Part shown: positions 17,127-25,622 of the stretch, piece after piece
Position numbering within the stretch: position 1 is the stretch's first letter
Layout: each line of letters begins with the position of its first letter
NCBI GenBank assembly: GCA_963559135.1
Contig: CAUWJP010000014.1
Span: forward strand, 10,916 to 74,915
Direction: 5' to 3'
Source: Sellimonas sp963559135
GTDB taxonomy: Bacteria; Bacillota; Clostridia; Lachnospirales; Lachnospiraceae
Length of the DNA: 64,000 nt
Notes under the pieces: generated by a model
Databases searched by the model: none
What the model was told of the DNA's origin: nothing
Seen by the model: only the letters and a program-made list of their open reading frames with translations
Translations under genes and position numbers: made by a program

Positions 17127-17935
17127 TGAAAAAGGAGAGAAAAAAGAGTAGTAGAGGAATTGTTCTGTTTCTTACAGCACTGATTCTGCTTGCAGGACTG
17201 TCGGCTTTTCATATGCTGATTGGACGGGGCATGGAAAAGCAGATCGAAAAGCTCCCGGAAGGAATCCTGCTGAAACTTGTGGAGCCTTTGGAGGCCGAGG
17301 AGATTATGAAGGCAGAAACTGCCGGATACGAGATAAAAAACATAGAGAAGGGTTCGGAAGATGTTTCGTTTTATACTGTCAGAAAGACGAATGGGAAACC
17401 GCTCCATGTCAATCAGGTGTCTGACTTTACATGGAATGTTTTTGGCAGACAGATTGAAGGAGAGAGCCTGAATTTGTCCTCGCACAGAATGATGGCTTCA
17501 CAGGCAGTGTACCTGTCATGGCTGATCGCAATGATTCCGATGAGCGTGATCCTTCTGATTGTCGGTATCCGAAAACTCGGGGCACTGCAGGAGATGCAGT
17601 GGAGACAGGGTGTTGAAGGCGTACTGATGATTGGACTCTGGCTTGTGGTGATTTATTATCTGACAGGAAAACTTGAGATACCAAGAGAATTTCTACCGCC
17701 GGAGCAGATCCTGGATATCCGGTTTTATGTGGACGGAATCCGTGGATTCTTTTCAGGTGGTAGATGGACAGATCTGGAGTTGTACCGGACGATCCGGTCA
17801 TGTTATAATCAGGAGACGGAAATTTATGGAGCCTGGGTTATCTGTGGGTGGATTGGCACGCTGATTTTCTGGATAACTGCAGGCGTGGAGGGCCGTAATA
17901 AAAAGAAAAGAGAAAGAAGACGGCAATACGGATAA
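17123..17935 (+). CDS. Unrecognised multi-pass membrane protein in the importer operon
   Basis: The protein has 270 residues and no recognised family. A basic N-terminus precedes a first helix (about 12-31). A roughly 90-residue extracytoplasmic segment follows, then two helices (about 127-150 and 165-185), another outside loop, and a last helix near 243-260, ending in a very basic tail (KKKRERRRQYG). The start overlaps the previous stop and has GGGGGAAG upstream. It is the last gene of the importer operon. With the preceding gene it may form a membrane accessory module. Whether it works with the ABC system is an inference from the operon only. Confidence 0.6.
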   Translation: MMKKERKKSSRGIVLFLTALILLAGLSAFHMLIGRGMEKQIEKLPEGILLKLVEPLEAEEIMKAETAGYEIKNIEKGSEDVSFYTVRKTNGKPLHVNQVSDFTWNVFGRQIEGESLNLSSHRMMASQAVYLSWLIAMIPMSVILLIVGIRKLGALQEMQWRQGVEGVLMIGLWLVVIYYLTGKLEIPREFLPPEQILDIRFYVDGIRGFFSGGRWTDLELYRTIRSCYNQETEIYGAWVICGWIGTLIFWITAGVEGRNKKKRERRRQYG

Positions 17936-17955
17936 ACAAAGGAGAAGAGAGTAGC

Positions 17956-18834
17956 ATGCACAAAGAAGATCAATCAGTTCAGTCTGAAGAATACAGAAAA
18001 AGTCTGATATCATTACATATTGCAGTCATGCTGTTTGGGTTGTCTGCTGTCCTTGGACAGTTTGTGACAGCTCCAGCTGTGATTGTAGCAGGAGGGCGGG
18101 TTATATGTTCCGTCCTTTTGCTTTTTCTGCTTTCTATAGCAGGCAGAGCATCCCTTAAGCTTAAATCGAGGAAAGACTACGGAATAGCAGTTTTTGCAGG
18201 AACCATTCTGGCAGTCCATTGGACGACCTTTTTCCAGGCGATTCAAAGTTCCTCTGTGGCGATTGGAACCATTACCTTTTCTACATTCCCGCTGTTTTTG
18301 ACATTTCTGGAACCACTTTTGTTTCAGGAAAAATTGAAGGTAAAAAGTGTACTGAGCGCGGCGGTTCTGCTTCTTGGCGTTTTTATTACGATACCGGAAT
18401 TTTCGATGGAGAATCAGATTACTATCGGGATTATCTGGGGAATGGTGTCCAGTCTGTCTTATGCCGTTCTGTCTCTGGCAAACCGCTATCTATCCCGCAG
18501 TTATGCGGCAAGAACCGTCTGTCTGTATGAACAGGGCACGGCAGCAGTTGTCCTTCTTCCGGCGATGTTTCTTGTAAAAACAAGCTGGACACCCCAGAAC
18601 ATTCTCGGTATTGCCGCAATTGGTTTTATTTGTACCGCATTTGCGCATTCCCTCTATGTAGCTGCACAGCGGAAAGTAAAAGCTCAGACCGCAGGTATTA
18701 TCTCCGGTATGGAAACAGTTTACGGAATCGTGTATGCGCTTTTCTTTCTTGGTGAGGTGCCGGGGATCCGAGAATTGATCGGAGGTACAGTGATTCTTGG
18801 AGTGGCATTGCTAACCTCTTTGAGAAAAGAATAG
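17956..18834 (+). CDS. EamA-family (DMT superfamily) transporter
   Basis: This membrane exporter of 292 residues has about ten hydrophobic helices arranged as two homologous EamA halves, as usual for drug/metabolite transporters of the RhaT/YdcZ group. AAAGGAGAAG at 17937-17947 supports the ATG at 17956. It follows the importer operon by 20 bp and may be read through from it. The substrate is not predictable. A degraded MFS stump starts within a few bases of its stop. Confidence 0.85.
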   Translation: MHKEDQSVQSEEYRKSLISLHIAVMLFGLSAVLGQFVTAPAVIVAGGRVICSVLLLFLLSIAGRASLKLKSRKDYGIAVFAGTILAVHWTTFFQAIQSSSVAIGTITFSTFPLFLTFLEPLLFQEKLKVKSVLSAAVLLLGVFITIPEFSMENQITIGIIWGMVSSLSYAVLSLANRYLSRSYAARTVCLYEQGTAAVVLLPAMFLVKTSWTPQNILGIAAIGFICTAFAHSLYVAAQRKVKAQTAGIISGMETVYGIVYALFFLGEVPGIRELIGGTVILGVALLTSLRKE

Positions 18835-18839
18835 CACCC

Positions 18840-19058
18840 CATATTTCTAAAAATGAGGGGATCAGCCATGAAAACAGAGCCACAGTCTTGTCTTTTCATT
18901 CAATGATTGTAAGTATTTTTAATTATATTTCCATGCTGGTCATGGGAAAGATTGCGGAGATTTGGTCGATCGAAACGACATGGAAGATCAGCGGCCTGCT
19001 TTTGGTAATTGCAGGAATAGTTACCGTTATAAAGAAAAGAGAGAAACATCTTTCCTGA
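18840..19058 (+). pseudogene. C-terminal remnant of an MFS transporter
   Basis: There is no start codon or ribosome site, but one frame reads as the last two helices of a major-facilitator transporter: SHENRATVLSFHSM, then a hydrophobic helix, the short loop KIAEIWSIETTWK, a second helix and a basic tail ending at TGA 19056-19058. The pattern ENRATVLS before the last helix pair is common in MFS drug exporters. About 70 codons remain of an expected roughly 400. It appears to be a deletion relic fused to the end of the DMT gene region. Confidence 0.7.
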
Positions 19059-19087
19059 AATCAGATTTCGGGAAAGATGTTTCTCTC
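19039..19087 (+). terminator. Strong intrinsic terminator after the DMT gene and MFS remnant
   Basis: The segments 19039-19062 and 19064-19087 are complementary over about 24 bp with one G-U pair, so the hairpin has an almost perfect long stem. The T-rich CTATTTT follows. It overlaps the last codons of the MFS remnant. Confidence 0.8.
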
Positions 19088-19115
19088 TCTATTTTGAGCG
19101 CTAAAGGGTCAGATT

Positions 19116-19553
19116 TTAACAGCAGACATGTTCAAGGGAGGCTTCAAAGACAGACAGATCCAGGCCAAAATCTTCATAGCCTTCCCGAATTGTTTGGATG
19201 TAGGTGTCTGACGGGCGGCCAGGTTTTGCATCTTCAGACATGATATAGACCATCGCAATGACTGTCTGTCCGTCCTGAAGTGTAACCGGAACATTTTCTT
19301 TGTAGTAGAGGGTCGGGTATACTTCGTATTCGTCAAGACTTTTTTCGTTTTCAGGTGTGATATCCCAAAGGGCAACCGGCGTGGAAGCGCCTTCCTTTTT
19401 CTGGATGGTTGCATAGATTTTTTCCGGCTTAAGTCCGCGGTAAATCAGTTCCCAGCCTTCCAGTGTTCCTACCGCATAAGGGACGGCACCTGGGCAACGT
19501 TCTTCCATCTGCTTTTTATGCAGATTACTTCCATAAGCTATATATAATCTCAT
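19116..19553 (-). CDS. Gamma-glutamylcyclotransferase-like (AIG2/GGCT) protein
   Basis: This small cytosolic protein of 145 residues has a gamma-glutamylcyclotransferase fold. The N-terminal loop YIAYGSNL, the family's substrate-binding signature, is clear, and the acidic residue in KSLDEYE (about residue 76) matches the catalytic glutamate position. The reversed ribosome site AGGAGAG lies just outside the start. Family members cleave gamma-glutamyl amides to 5-oxoproline, but many bacterial members are uncharacterised. It is a lone gene. Confidence 0.8.
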   Translation of the reverse strand: MRLYIAYGSNLHKKQMEERCPGAVPYAVGTLEGWELIYRGLKPEKIYATIQKKEGASTPVALWDITPENEKSLDEYEVYPTLYYKENVPVTLQDGQTVIAMVYIMSEDAKPGRPSDTYIQTIREGYEDFGLDLSVFEASLEHVCC

Positions 19554-19798
19554 AAGTTCTCTCCTGTTGTATAATTTCTTGTATCTGCTTTCATTTTGTA
19601 CTATTTTTGCATTTTTATCAATAGAATCCTCAGAAAAAGAAAAAGTATTGTTGTTTGAAGAAGAAGCAGATTGATAGCGGCGAAAGTGAAAAATCTGAAA
19701 ATAATAAAAAAATACGGAGAAAGACTGGTTAATTTGCCTGAAATTTGATAAAATAATAATAAATTAGCGGGACGCAAAAACCCGGAGAAAGATGGGGG
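19554..19798. other. Intergenic region ahead of dgkA
   Basis: This is AT-rich, with no supported gene. TTGCCT (19734-19739) and TAATAA (19757-19762) form a weak promoter at 17 bp spacing directed at the kinase gene. The stretch 19768-19783 resembles part of a c-di-GMP riboswitch by chance (see rejected items). Confidence 0.4.
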
Positions 19799-20188
19799 AT
19801 GATGGGAATGCCGGGTAGAAAGAAGAATTCTCTTAGGAAGAGTTTTGGATATGCCTTTTCCGGAATATGGACAGGAATCCGGAAAGAGAGGAATATGAAA
19901 ATCCACTGTACGGCACTTCTGCTGGTTGTTATTGCGGGGATGATCGTACACCTTACTGTGACGGAATGGTATATCTGCATTATCCTTTGTGCGCTTGTCA
20001 TGGCGCTGGAACTTGTCAATACGGCGGTGGAAGCGGTAGTGGATCTGGTGACGGAGGAGAAGAAGCCGCTGGCAAAAATCGCAAAAGACACAGCTGCAGG
20101 TGCTGTTCTGATTGCAGCGATTGCTTCCGTCATTATAGGACTTCTGATTTTTGTCCCGCATATAGCCAGATGTTTCATACAGTCGTAA
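19799..20188 (+). CDS. dgkA: Diacylglycerol/undecaprenol kinase family protein
   Basis: This small integral membrane kinase has about 129 residues and three hydrophobic helices after a basic amphipathic N-terminus. The conserved family core is visible as MALELVNTAVEAVVDLV, containing the catalytic and metal-binding Glu and Asn residues, and as AKDTAAGAVL. In Gram-positives this enzyme mainly phosphorylates undecaprenol, feeding the lipid carrier pool for wall and polysaccharide synthesis. ATG codons at 19799, 19802 and 19808 are all possible starts; the G-rich GATGGGGG could serve the last. The phasin-like gene follows 18 bp later. Confidence 0.88.
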   Translation: MMGMPGRKKNSLRKSFGYAFSGIWTGIRKERNMKIHCTALLLVVIAGMIVHLTVTEWYICIILCALVMALELVNTAVEAVVDLVTEEKKPLAKIAKDTAAGAVLIAAIASVIIGLLIFVPHIARCFIQS

Positions 20189-20206
20189 AAAGAGAGGAGA
20201 ATACAT

Positions 20207-20587
20207 ATGGATGGATTAGGTGAAAATTTAAAGAAAGTACTTCTTGCAGGGGTAGGAGCCATAGCGGTTACAGCAGAAAAGTCAAAAGATCTTCTTGATG
20301 AGATGGTGAAAAAAGGCGAGATCACTGTAGAACAGGGGAAAGTACTCAACGAAGAACTGAAACACAATATCAGGCAGACCATGAAAGAAAAGGTCAATGT
20401 TTCCATCAAGCCGTCTTCTCCGGAGGAACTGCAGGAACTGGTAGGAAATATGACGCCGGAACAGCTTGCCGATTTAAAAGTGGCGATCCAGAAGATGGAA
20501 GAAGAGCCGAAGGTACAGGAAGAATCAGTAGCAGATCCGGAAGGACAGGAAGAGACATCAGAAGAGGATAAAGGAGAGACAGAATAG
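20207..20587 (+). CDS. Phasin-like small helical protein
   Basis: This is an acidic helical protein of 126 residues. Its first 60 residues (GENLKKVLLAGVGAIAVTAEK, then LLDEMVKKGEIT) resemble the phasin-like/poly(3-hydroxyalkanoate)-associated family that is often encoded beside UbiB-type kinases in Firmicutes. The C-terminal 40 residues are Glu-rich and low-complexity. It is separated from the UbiB kinase gene by only 5 bp, so the pair is surely co-expressed. No polymer synthase is nearby, so a storage role is not implied. Confidence 0.7.
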   Translation: MDGLGENLKKVLLAGVGAIAVTAEKSKDLLDEMVKKGEITVEQGKVLNEELKHNIRQTMKEKVNVSIKPSSPEELQELVGNMTPEQLADLKVAIQKMEEEPKVQEESVADPEGQEETSEEDKGETE

Positions 20588-20592
20588 TTTTC

Positions 20593-22176
20593 ATGAGTGA
20601 TCAATCATCGGAAAAATATGGAAAACGTTTAAAAGAAATAACCTCAGTGCTCCATAAATATGCAATTTCACGTGGAGTGACACCGGAAAAACTCCGACTG
20701 ATTCTGGAGGAACTTGGCCCTACCTATATCAAGTTAGGTCAGATTGCCTCCATGCATTCCGATATTCTTCCGAAAAAATACTGCGATGAACTGATGAGGC
20801 TCCGTTCTGATGTAGCTCCGATGCCTTTTGATCAGGTACAGGAAGTGTTGGAGGAAGCCTATGGTTGCCCTTATACAGAAATTTTCACAGAGGTTGATCC
20901 CGTTCCACTTGGGTCTGCATCCATTGCACAGGTACATAAGGCGGTACTGAAGACCGGTGAAAAAGTAGTGGTAAAAGTACAGAGGAAGGGAATTTACGAT
21001 ATCATGTCCCGTGATATCGGACTTCTTCACAAAGCGGTCCGGCTACTTCCTCCCATCAGCATGAAAGGACTGGTGGATCTAGACATGGTGTTGGACGAGC
21101 TTTGGGCAGTTACTCAGGAGGAAATGAACTTCCTGATCGAAGCATCCAACATGGAAGAATTTACCAAAAAGAATGAAGATGTGGCTTTTGTGGGAACTCC
21201 GGCACTTTTCAAAGAATATACGACAACTCATGTTCTTGTAATGGAGTATATCGATGGACTTGAGATTGATGAAAAGGAAAAGTTGCTGGAAAACGGGTAT
21301 GATCTAAAAGAAATCGGGACCAAACTTGTAGATAATTATATTAAGCAGGTTATGGATGATGGCTTTTTTCATGCGGATCCTCATCCGGGCAATGTAAGAA
21401 TCCGAGGCGGAAAGATTATCTGGATCGACATGGGGATGATGGGAAGACTGACAGAGCGGGACAAAGATCTGATTGCTGAGGCAATTAAAGGAGTAGCAGC
21501 CAATGATGTAGCACTGATTTTGGAAGTAGTCATGGCTCTTGGTGAGTTTCAGGGGCGTCCGGATCAGAGTGAACTATACCGGGATATTGGAGATCTGCTC
21601 TCAAAATACGGTACTGTTGACATGGGAAATCTTGATCTGGCCGAGGTAATTCAGGACTTGATGGAAGTGATGAAGAAAAATAAGATCCGGATGCCTCACG
21701 GCCTGACGATGCTGGCAAGAGGATTGACCCATATGGAAGGCGTCCTTGCAGACCTGGCCCCAGAAATTAATATGGTAGGTATTGCGGCGGCAAGGATGAT
21801 GGGAGGCTTTTCGCTGGACGGGGACTGGAAGAAGGCACTGAAGCACAATGCAAGAAGTGTATACCGGTCTCTTCATAAGGCACTTGATATACCGGCGCTG
21901 ACTGCTGATATTCTACATGGTTTTCTAAAAGGGCAGAACCGAATCAATCTGGATCTGCATGCCGCGGACGATCTGAATGAAATGTTAACCAGACTTGTGA
22001 AACGCATCATTATGGGATTTCTGGCAATGGCTCTTTTGATCAGTTCAAGTATCATCTGTACGACAGATATGCAGCCAAAGATCTGGGGGATTCCGGCACT
22101 TGGGGCAATCGGATATATTCTGGCCCTTGGAATGGCTCTTTATATCTTTTTAAGTCATATCCATATCCGGAAATAA
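20593..22176 (+). CDS. AarF/UbiB (ABC1) family atypical kinase
   Basis: This atypical protein-kinase-like ATPase has 527 residues. The family hallmark KxGQ motif is KLGQ (Lys47-Gln50). The Ala-rich nucleotide loop is GSASIAQVH, the catalytic loop is HADPHPGN, and the metal-binding DFG equivalent is IDMGMMG. Two C-terminal hydrophobic helices (about 475-495 and 500-520) anchor it to the membrane. Homologues support isoprenoid-lipid or quinone metabolism, though this anaerobe-like genome probably lacks ubiquinone, so the lipid substrate is unclear. It is downstream of dgkA and the phasin-like gene. Confidence 0.9.
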   Translation: MSDQSSEKYGKRLKEITSVLHKYAISRGVTPEKLRLILEELGPTYIKLGQIASMHSDILPKKYCDELMRLRSDVAPMPFDQVQEVLEEAYGCPYTEIFTEVDPVPLGSASIAQVHKAVLKTGEKVVVKVQRKGIYDIMSRDIGLLHKAVRLLPPISMKGLVDLDMVLDELWAVTQEEMNFLIEASNMEEFTKKNEDVAFVGTPALFKEYTTTHVLVMEYIDGLEIDEKEKLLENGYDLKEIGTKLVDNYIKQVMDDGFFHADPHPGNVRIRGGKIIWIDMGMMGRLTERDKDLIAEAIKGVAANDVALILEVVMALGEFQGRPDQSELYRDIGDLLSKYGTVDMGNLDLAEVIQDLMEVMKKNKIRMPHGLTMLARGLTHMEGVLADLAPEINMVGIAAARMMGGFSLDGDWKKALKHNARSVYRSLHKALDIPALTADILHGFLKGQNRINLDLHAADDLNEMLTRLVKRIIMGFLAMALLISSSIICTTDMQPKIWGIPALGAIGYILALGMALYIFLSHIHIRK

Positions 22177-22191
22177 TGCAAAAGAAATAAA

Positions 22192-22220
22192 TTGTAGGTT
22201 TCGGAGAAATCGTATATACT
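22192..22220 (+). promoter_or_regulatory. Promoter for the SseB-like gene
   Basis: TTGTAG at 22192-22197 and TATACT at 22215-22220 have 17-bp spacing, about 40 bp before the start codon. Confidence 0.55.
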
Positions 22221-22261
22221 ATATCTATGCAGGAATGATATAGAAAGGAAAGATATAGATT

Positions 22262-23029
22262 ATGAGTGGCGAAAAGAATAATGAGACACTGACAAACAGA
22301 AAAAAAGAGGTAATTCAGTCAATCCAGAGGGCGGCAGAGATTTATACAATTGTATCTGTATGTACAAAGATGCCATATGTTTTCTGCGATCCGGAGACAT
22401 TTGACGATGAAGTCTTTGTTTTTTTTAAACTTGATGATGCGCAGGCAGCGGCAAAATCGCTTGCTGAGGCAAAGGAGCCGGTAAGTCTTGTAAAAGTAGA
22501 AAACAAGCAGCTTCTGCATTTCTTTTCTAATCTTTATACAATGGGTGTTAACTGTGTTGTGGTCGACCAGAATAAAGAACAGGAAGAAAGGCTTCAGCTT
22601 CAAGAGATTGTACATAGAGCAGAGGAAAAGGAACTGCCGGATGGAAAGGTCCGGGTGGAAAATCCGGAGCTGGTTTTGACAGCATTATATCTGATGCAGA
22701 AAACTCAAAGGCTTCGGTTAAGAGAAGGAGAACAGGAGATTAAAGATCTTCAGGATGAGGTGATGGCTCATTTTTCCAGAGGACGTTATATTGTAGCATT
22801 TGAGGCAGATAAAGGACTTCCTCTTTTGAAAGATAAGAAAGATGAAGCCTATCAGCCCGTTTTTACAGATATCATGGAATTTCAGAAGTTCAACAGAGAA
22901 AACCGTTTCCGGACAGCCGTGATTCCGGCGGAGAAGATCCCGGATCTTCTGGCACCGGAGACAAAGGGAGTGACTATTAATCCATTGACGGTTAATCTGC
23001 AGCTTCAGATTCGGAAAAAGAAAAACTGA
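22262..23029 (+). CDS. SseB-like family protein
   Basis: This soluble protein of 255 residues lacks transmembrane segments. The C-terminal third (VAFEADKGLPLL, then PVFTDIMEFQKF and ITINPLTVNL-like wording near the end) matches the N-terminal SseB domain pattern of Firmicute proteins. The first half is a separate alpha/beta region with no recognised motif. Function is unknown. AAAGGAAAG upstream supports the ATG at 22262. The cytidylate kinase-like gene starts about 40 bp downstream. Confidence 0.65.
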   Translation: MSGEKNNETLTNRKKEVIQSIQRAAEIYTIVSVCTKMPYVFCDPETFDDEVFVFFKLDDAQAAAKSLAEAKEPVSLVKVENKQLLHFFSNLYTMGVNCVVVDQNKEQEERLQLQEIVHRAEEKELPDGKVRVENPELVLTALYLMQKTQRLRLREGEQEIKDLQDEVMAHFSRGRYIVAFEADKGLPLLKDKKDEAYQPVFTDIMEFQKFNRENRFRTAVIPAEKIPDLLAPETKGVTINPLTVNLQLQIRKKKN

Positions 23030-23069
23030 TTCAATGTTTCACTTATAGACGGAAAAGGAGTGTGTGCAT

Positions 23070-23705
23070 ATGACGAATCATACTATTATTACCATTGGCA
23101 GACAGTTTGGAAGTGGAGGACATGAGGTCGGCAACCGCCTGGCGGAGAGACTGAATATTCCGTTGTATGACAACAATCTGATTTCAATGGCAGCGCACGA
23201 ACTGTCGATCAGTCAGGAGGCGGCAGAAATGGTGGACGAGACAATCCTTGGCAAGTTTCTTTCAGCATATGTTGTAAATATGCGTGATTATACGGTATTT
23301 ATCAATGACAGCAATGAGTCTGTGCCATTAAGCGACAAGGTTTATGAAGTTCAGACAAGTATTATCAACCGCCTTTCTGAGCGGGGACCATGTATTTTTG
23401 TCGGAAGATGCGCTGACTATATTCTGGGAGATTATAGCAACTGCATTCACACTTTTATTTATGCCTACAAAGAGGACCGGATCCGCCGTATTATGAAGAT
23501 TTATGGATTGGATTCCAAACAGGCATGGGAGCGGATTAAAAAGATGGATCGGGATAGAAAAACTTACTATGAAGCTCATACCGGAAGAGAGTGGGGAAGT
23601 ATTGAAACACATGGAGTACTTTTCAATGTCAGTCTCCTGGGAATTGATGGTGTGACAGATGCTTTGGAAGCAATCTACCGGAAGTGGGAGTCCAATGTCA
23701 AATAG
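23070..23705 (+). CDS. Cytidylate kinase-like family protein
   Basis: This P-loop nucleotide-kinase-fold protein has 211 residues. The N-terminal loop TIGRQFGSGGHEVG is the family's P-loop variant, seen in the cytidylate-kinase-like group of Clostridia rather than in canonical Cmk. A later arginine-rich lid region (EDRIRRIM, then RDRKTYYE) is also present. A GTG lies in frame at 23064, but AAAGGAG at 23054-23060 is ideally spaced for the ATG at 23070. True Cmk activity is not certain, as these are usually second paralogues. Confidence 0.8.
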   Translation: MTNHTIITIGRQFGSGGHEVGNRLAERLNIPLYDNNLISMAAHELSISQEAAEMVDETILGKFLSAYVVNMRDYTVFINDSNESVPLSDKVYEVQTSIINRLSERGPCIFVGRCADYILGDYSNCIHTFIYAYKEDRIRRIMKIYGLDSKQAWERIKKMDRDRKTYYEAHTGREWGSIETHGVLFNVSLLGIDGVTDALEAIYRKWESNVK

Positions 23706-23757
23706 GATAAAAACCTGACAGATTTCTTAATTTTTTGTGAAAATCAATATTATAGAG

Positions 23758-23808
23758 AGCCGGAAACCTGCATAAATATGGGATTTATCAGGGATCCGGC
23801 TTTATTCT
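23758..23808 (+). terminator. Terminator after the cytidylate kinase-like gene
   Basis: AGCCGGA (23758-23764) pairs with TCCGGCT (23795-23801). CCTG/CAGG and ATAAAT/ATTTAT form inner stems. A T-rich tail follows. Confidence 0.75.
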
Positions 23809-23833
23809 TTCATCTTTTTGTAAAGCCTTCGGC

Positions 23834-23863
23834 TTGACTTCCTTTTGGAATACAGGCTATAAT
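23834..23863 (+). promoter_or_regulatory. Promoter of the LCP gene
   Basis: TTGACT at 23834-23839 and TATAAT at 23858-23863 are spaced 18 bp. Confidence 0.65.
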
Positions 23864-23902
23864 CTAACGAGGGAATAAATAAGAGAAAAGGGAAGATGAA
23901 CT

Positions 23903-25471
23903 ATGTCGAAAATGAGTCGTCAGGAAAGGCAGGCCTATGAGCAAGCTCTGAAAAAGCGAAAAAAGCAGAGCAGCACAGGCAAAAGACAGAAAACCATTCA
24001 GAGGACCTCTCAGTCCAGAACTTCCAGGAGCAGTACCAGGGGACGGTCCAGAAGCCGGTATACGGACTATGATGGTAATGAGATTGACGAAAGTTATATT
24101 AACAATAGAAGAAACAGTCGTTACACAGGTTATGATACATATGATCGTTATAGCGGGTATGATGAGTATGCTTACGATGATTACGATTACGATGACTATG
24201 ACGATTATGACGACTACGATGATTATGGGAACAGATCAGGGAGAACCAGGATGCCGGAAGATCTTGGGTTTGGTTACAGGAGAGAGAAATCTTCCTCCAA
24301 AAGAAGAAGGGAGGAGGCTTCCTATCCTGCGTCAGGAAAAAGAAGCCGGAAGCGAAATGGGAAGTTGATCCTTCTGATTCAGCTGATTGCGACGGCGCTG
24401 TTTTTGGCGTCAGCGGTTTATCTGGGAATGATCCCATGGCTTTATCTTGGAGTAGCAGCGGTTGTCCTGCTGATTCTGGTTCTTTTGGTGTACCGGATGC
24501 AGAACGGATTTCGGAAGAAGCGTTTTTCGGGAGCCTTGCTTGGACTTCTGATCAGTGCCGTGCTTCTCGTGGCGGCATTCTATATGTTTGAAGTACGTTC
24601 CGCATTAAATGATATCACGGATGGCAATGAGGCACCGGAGTTAAGCGAAGCCGCAGCGGCGGTTAATGTTTCCGAAGAGCCGTTCAGTGTTTATATCAGC
24701 GGCATTGATGTGTATGGAGACATTACACAGCAGAGCAGAAGTGATGTCAACATCATCGCGACGGTGAATCCGACAACAAAACAGATCCTGCTTGTGACGA
24801 CACCGAGAGATTATTATGTACCGATTCCTGGTGTGTCGGAAGGATATCCAGATAAACTGACCCATGCAGGTACATATGGAATCGCGACCTCCATGGCAAC
24901 ACTGGAGGAGTTGTATGATGTGGATATTCCATTTTATGTGAGAGTAAACTTTACATCTCTCATTGAAATGGTGGATACTCTTGGCGGAATTGACGTTGAG
25001 TCGGATATCGCGTTTACAACGGGAGAGGAATCGGGACTTGTTGTTGAGGTCAAAGAAGGCACCAACCATTTCAACGGTCAGGAAGCACTGGCATTTTGCC
25101 GTGAGCGTCATGCTCTTGCGGAGGGAGACAATCAGAGAGGAAAGAACCAGCAGGCTGTCATTGAGGCCATGCTGAAAAAAGCGATGTCTCCATCAATCCT
25201 GGTCAAAGGACCGCGTTTGATCGATCAGGTCAGCGGAAATACCGAGACTAACATGTCTACAAGTCAGCTTCAGGAGCTTGTCAGAGTTCAGTTGGCAGGA
25301 ATGGACGGATGGGATGTTGTATCCGTCGCAGCAGAAGGGACCTCTTCTACAGAGTATTGTTATTCCTACTCTGGAGGACCGCTTTCGGTTATTGTGCCGG
25401 ATGATTCTTCGGTCGCTTCCATTCAGGAAAAGATCAATGCAGTGGAGGCAGGTAAAACGGTTTCCGAATAG
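23903..25471 (+). CDS. LytR-CpsA-Psr (LCP) family cell-wall polymer ligase
   Basis: LCP enzymes transfer undecaprenyl-linked teichoic-acid or capsule polymers onto peptidoglycan outside the membrane. The protein has 522 residues. A Ser/Arg/Lys-rich cytoplasmic start (1-50) precedes a Tyr/Asp tract (about 75-112) and another basic stretch. Several hydrophobic helices follow between about 150 and 235, then the extracellular LCP domain from about 260. That domain shows FSVYISGIDVYG, the SDVN motif, TTPRDYYV and, near its end, FCRERHAL, all standard for the family. It is a candidate ligase for the polysaccharide made at 45-58 kb. The long charged cytoplasmic extension is unusual. Confidence 0.9.
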   Translation: MSKMSRQERQAYEQALKKRKKQSSTGKRQKTIQRTSQSRTSRSSTRGRSRSRYTDYDGNEIDESYINNRRNSRYTGYDTYDRYSGYDEYAYDDYDYDDYDDYDDYDDYGNRSGRTRMPEDLGFGYRREKSSSKRRREEASYPASGKRSRKRNGKLILLIQLIATALFLASAVYLGMIPWLYLGVAAVVLLILVLLVYRMQNGFRKKRFSGALLGLLISAVLLVAAFYMFEVRSALNDITDGNEAPELSEAAAAVNVSEEPFSVYISGIDVYGDITQQSRSDVNIIATVNPTTKQILLVTTPRDYYVPIPGVSEGYPDKLTHAGTYGIATSMATLEELYDVDIPFYVRVNFTSLIEMVDTLGGIDVESDIAFTTGEESGLVVEVKEGTNHFNGQEALAFCRERHALAEGDNQRGKNQQAVIEAMLKKAMSPSILVKGPRLIDQVSGNTETNMSTSQLQELVRVQLAGMDGWDVVSVAAEGTSSTEYCYSYSGGPLSVIVPDDSSVASIQEKINAVEAGKTVSE

Positions 25472-25495
25472 ATTTAAAAGAAACAGAAACAGGTA

Positions 25496-25540
25496 CCGGA
25501 CAGAACGGGAAGAAAAATTTTCCTATCTGTCCGGTTTTTT
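25496..25540 (+). terminator. Terminator after the LCP gene
   Basis: CCGGACAGA (25496-25504) pairs with TCTGTCCGG (25526-25534), followed directly by six T. Confidence 0.85.
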
Positions 25541-25622
25541 ATATGGAAAATGGATTATGACTGGAAGCATGCGAGAGATCCTGTTACAATAAATTTAATA
25601 AAGAAGGAAAGAAGGTGTTTCT

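Noticed and set aside
19568..19675. Small open frame from a TTG, ending in an acidic stretch, between the cyclotransferase and dgkA genes.
   Set aside because: No ribosome site, AT-rich start, and no recognisable similarity; treated as intergenic.
19768..19820. GGGACGCAAA followed by CCGG...GCCGGGT, resembling the 3' half of a c-di-GMP-I (GEMM) riboswitch ahead of dgkA.
   Set aside because: The 5' half with its GGCAAACC-type strand and GAAA loop is absent. That region is the likely promoter, and the 3' part overlaps the first codons.
24150..24235. Short tandem DNA repeat (GATGAC/TATGAC-like units), first suspected to be a repeat array.
   Set aside because: It is in frame inside the LCP gene and encodes the Tyr/Asp tract; there are no spacers as in CRISPR.
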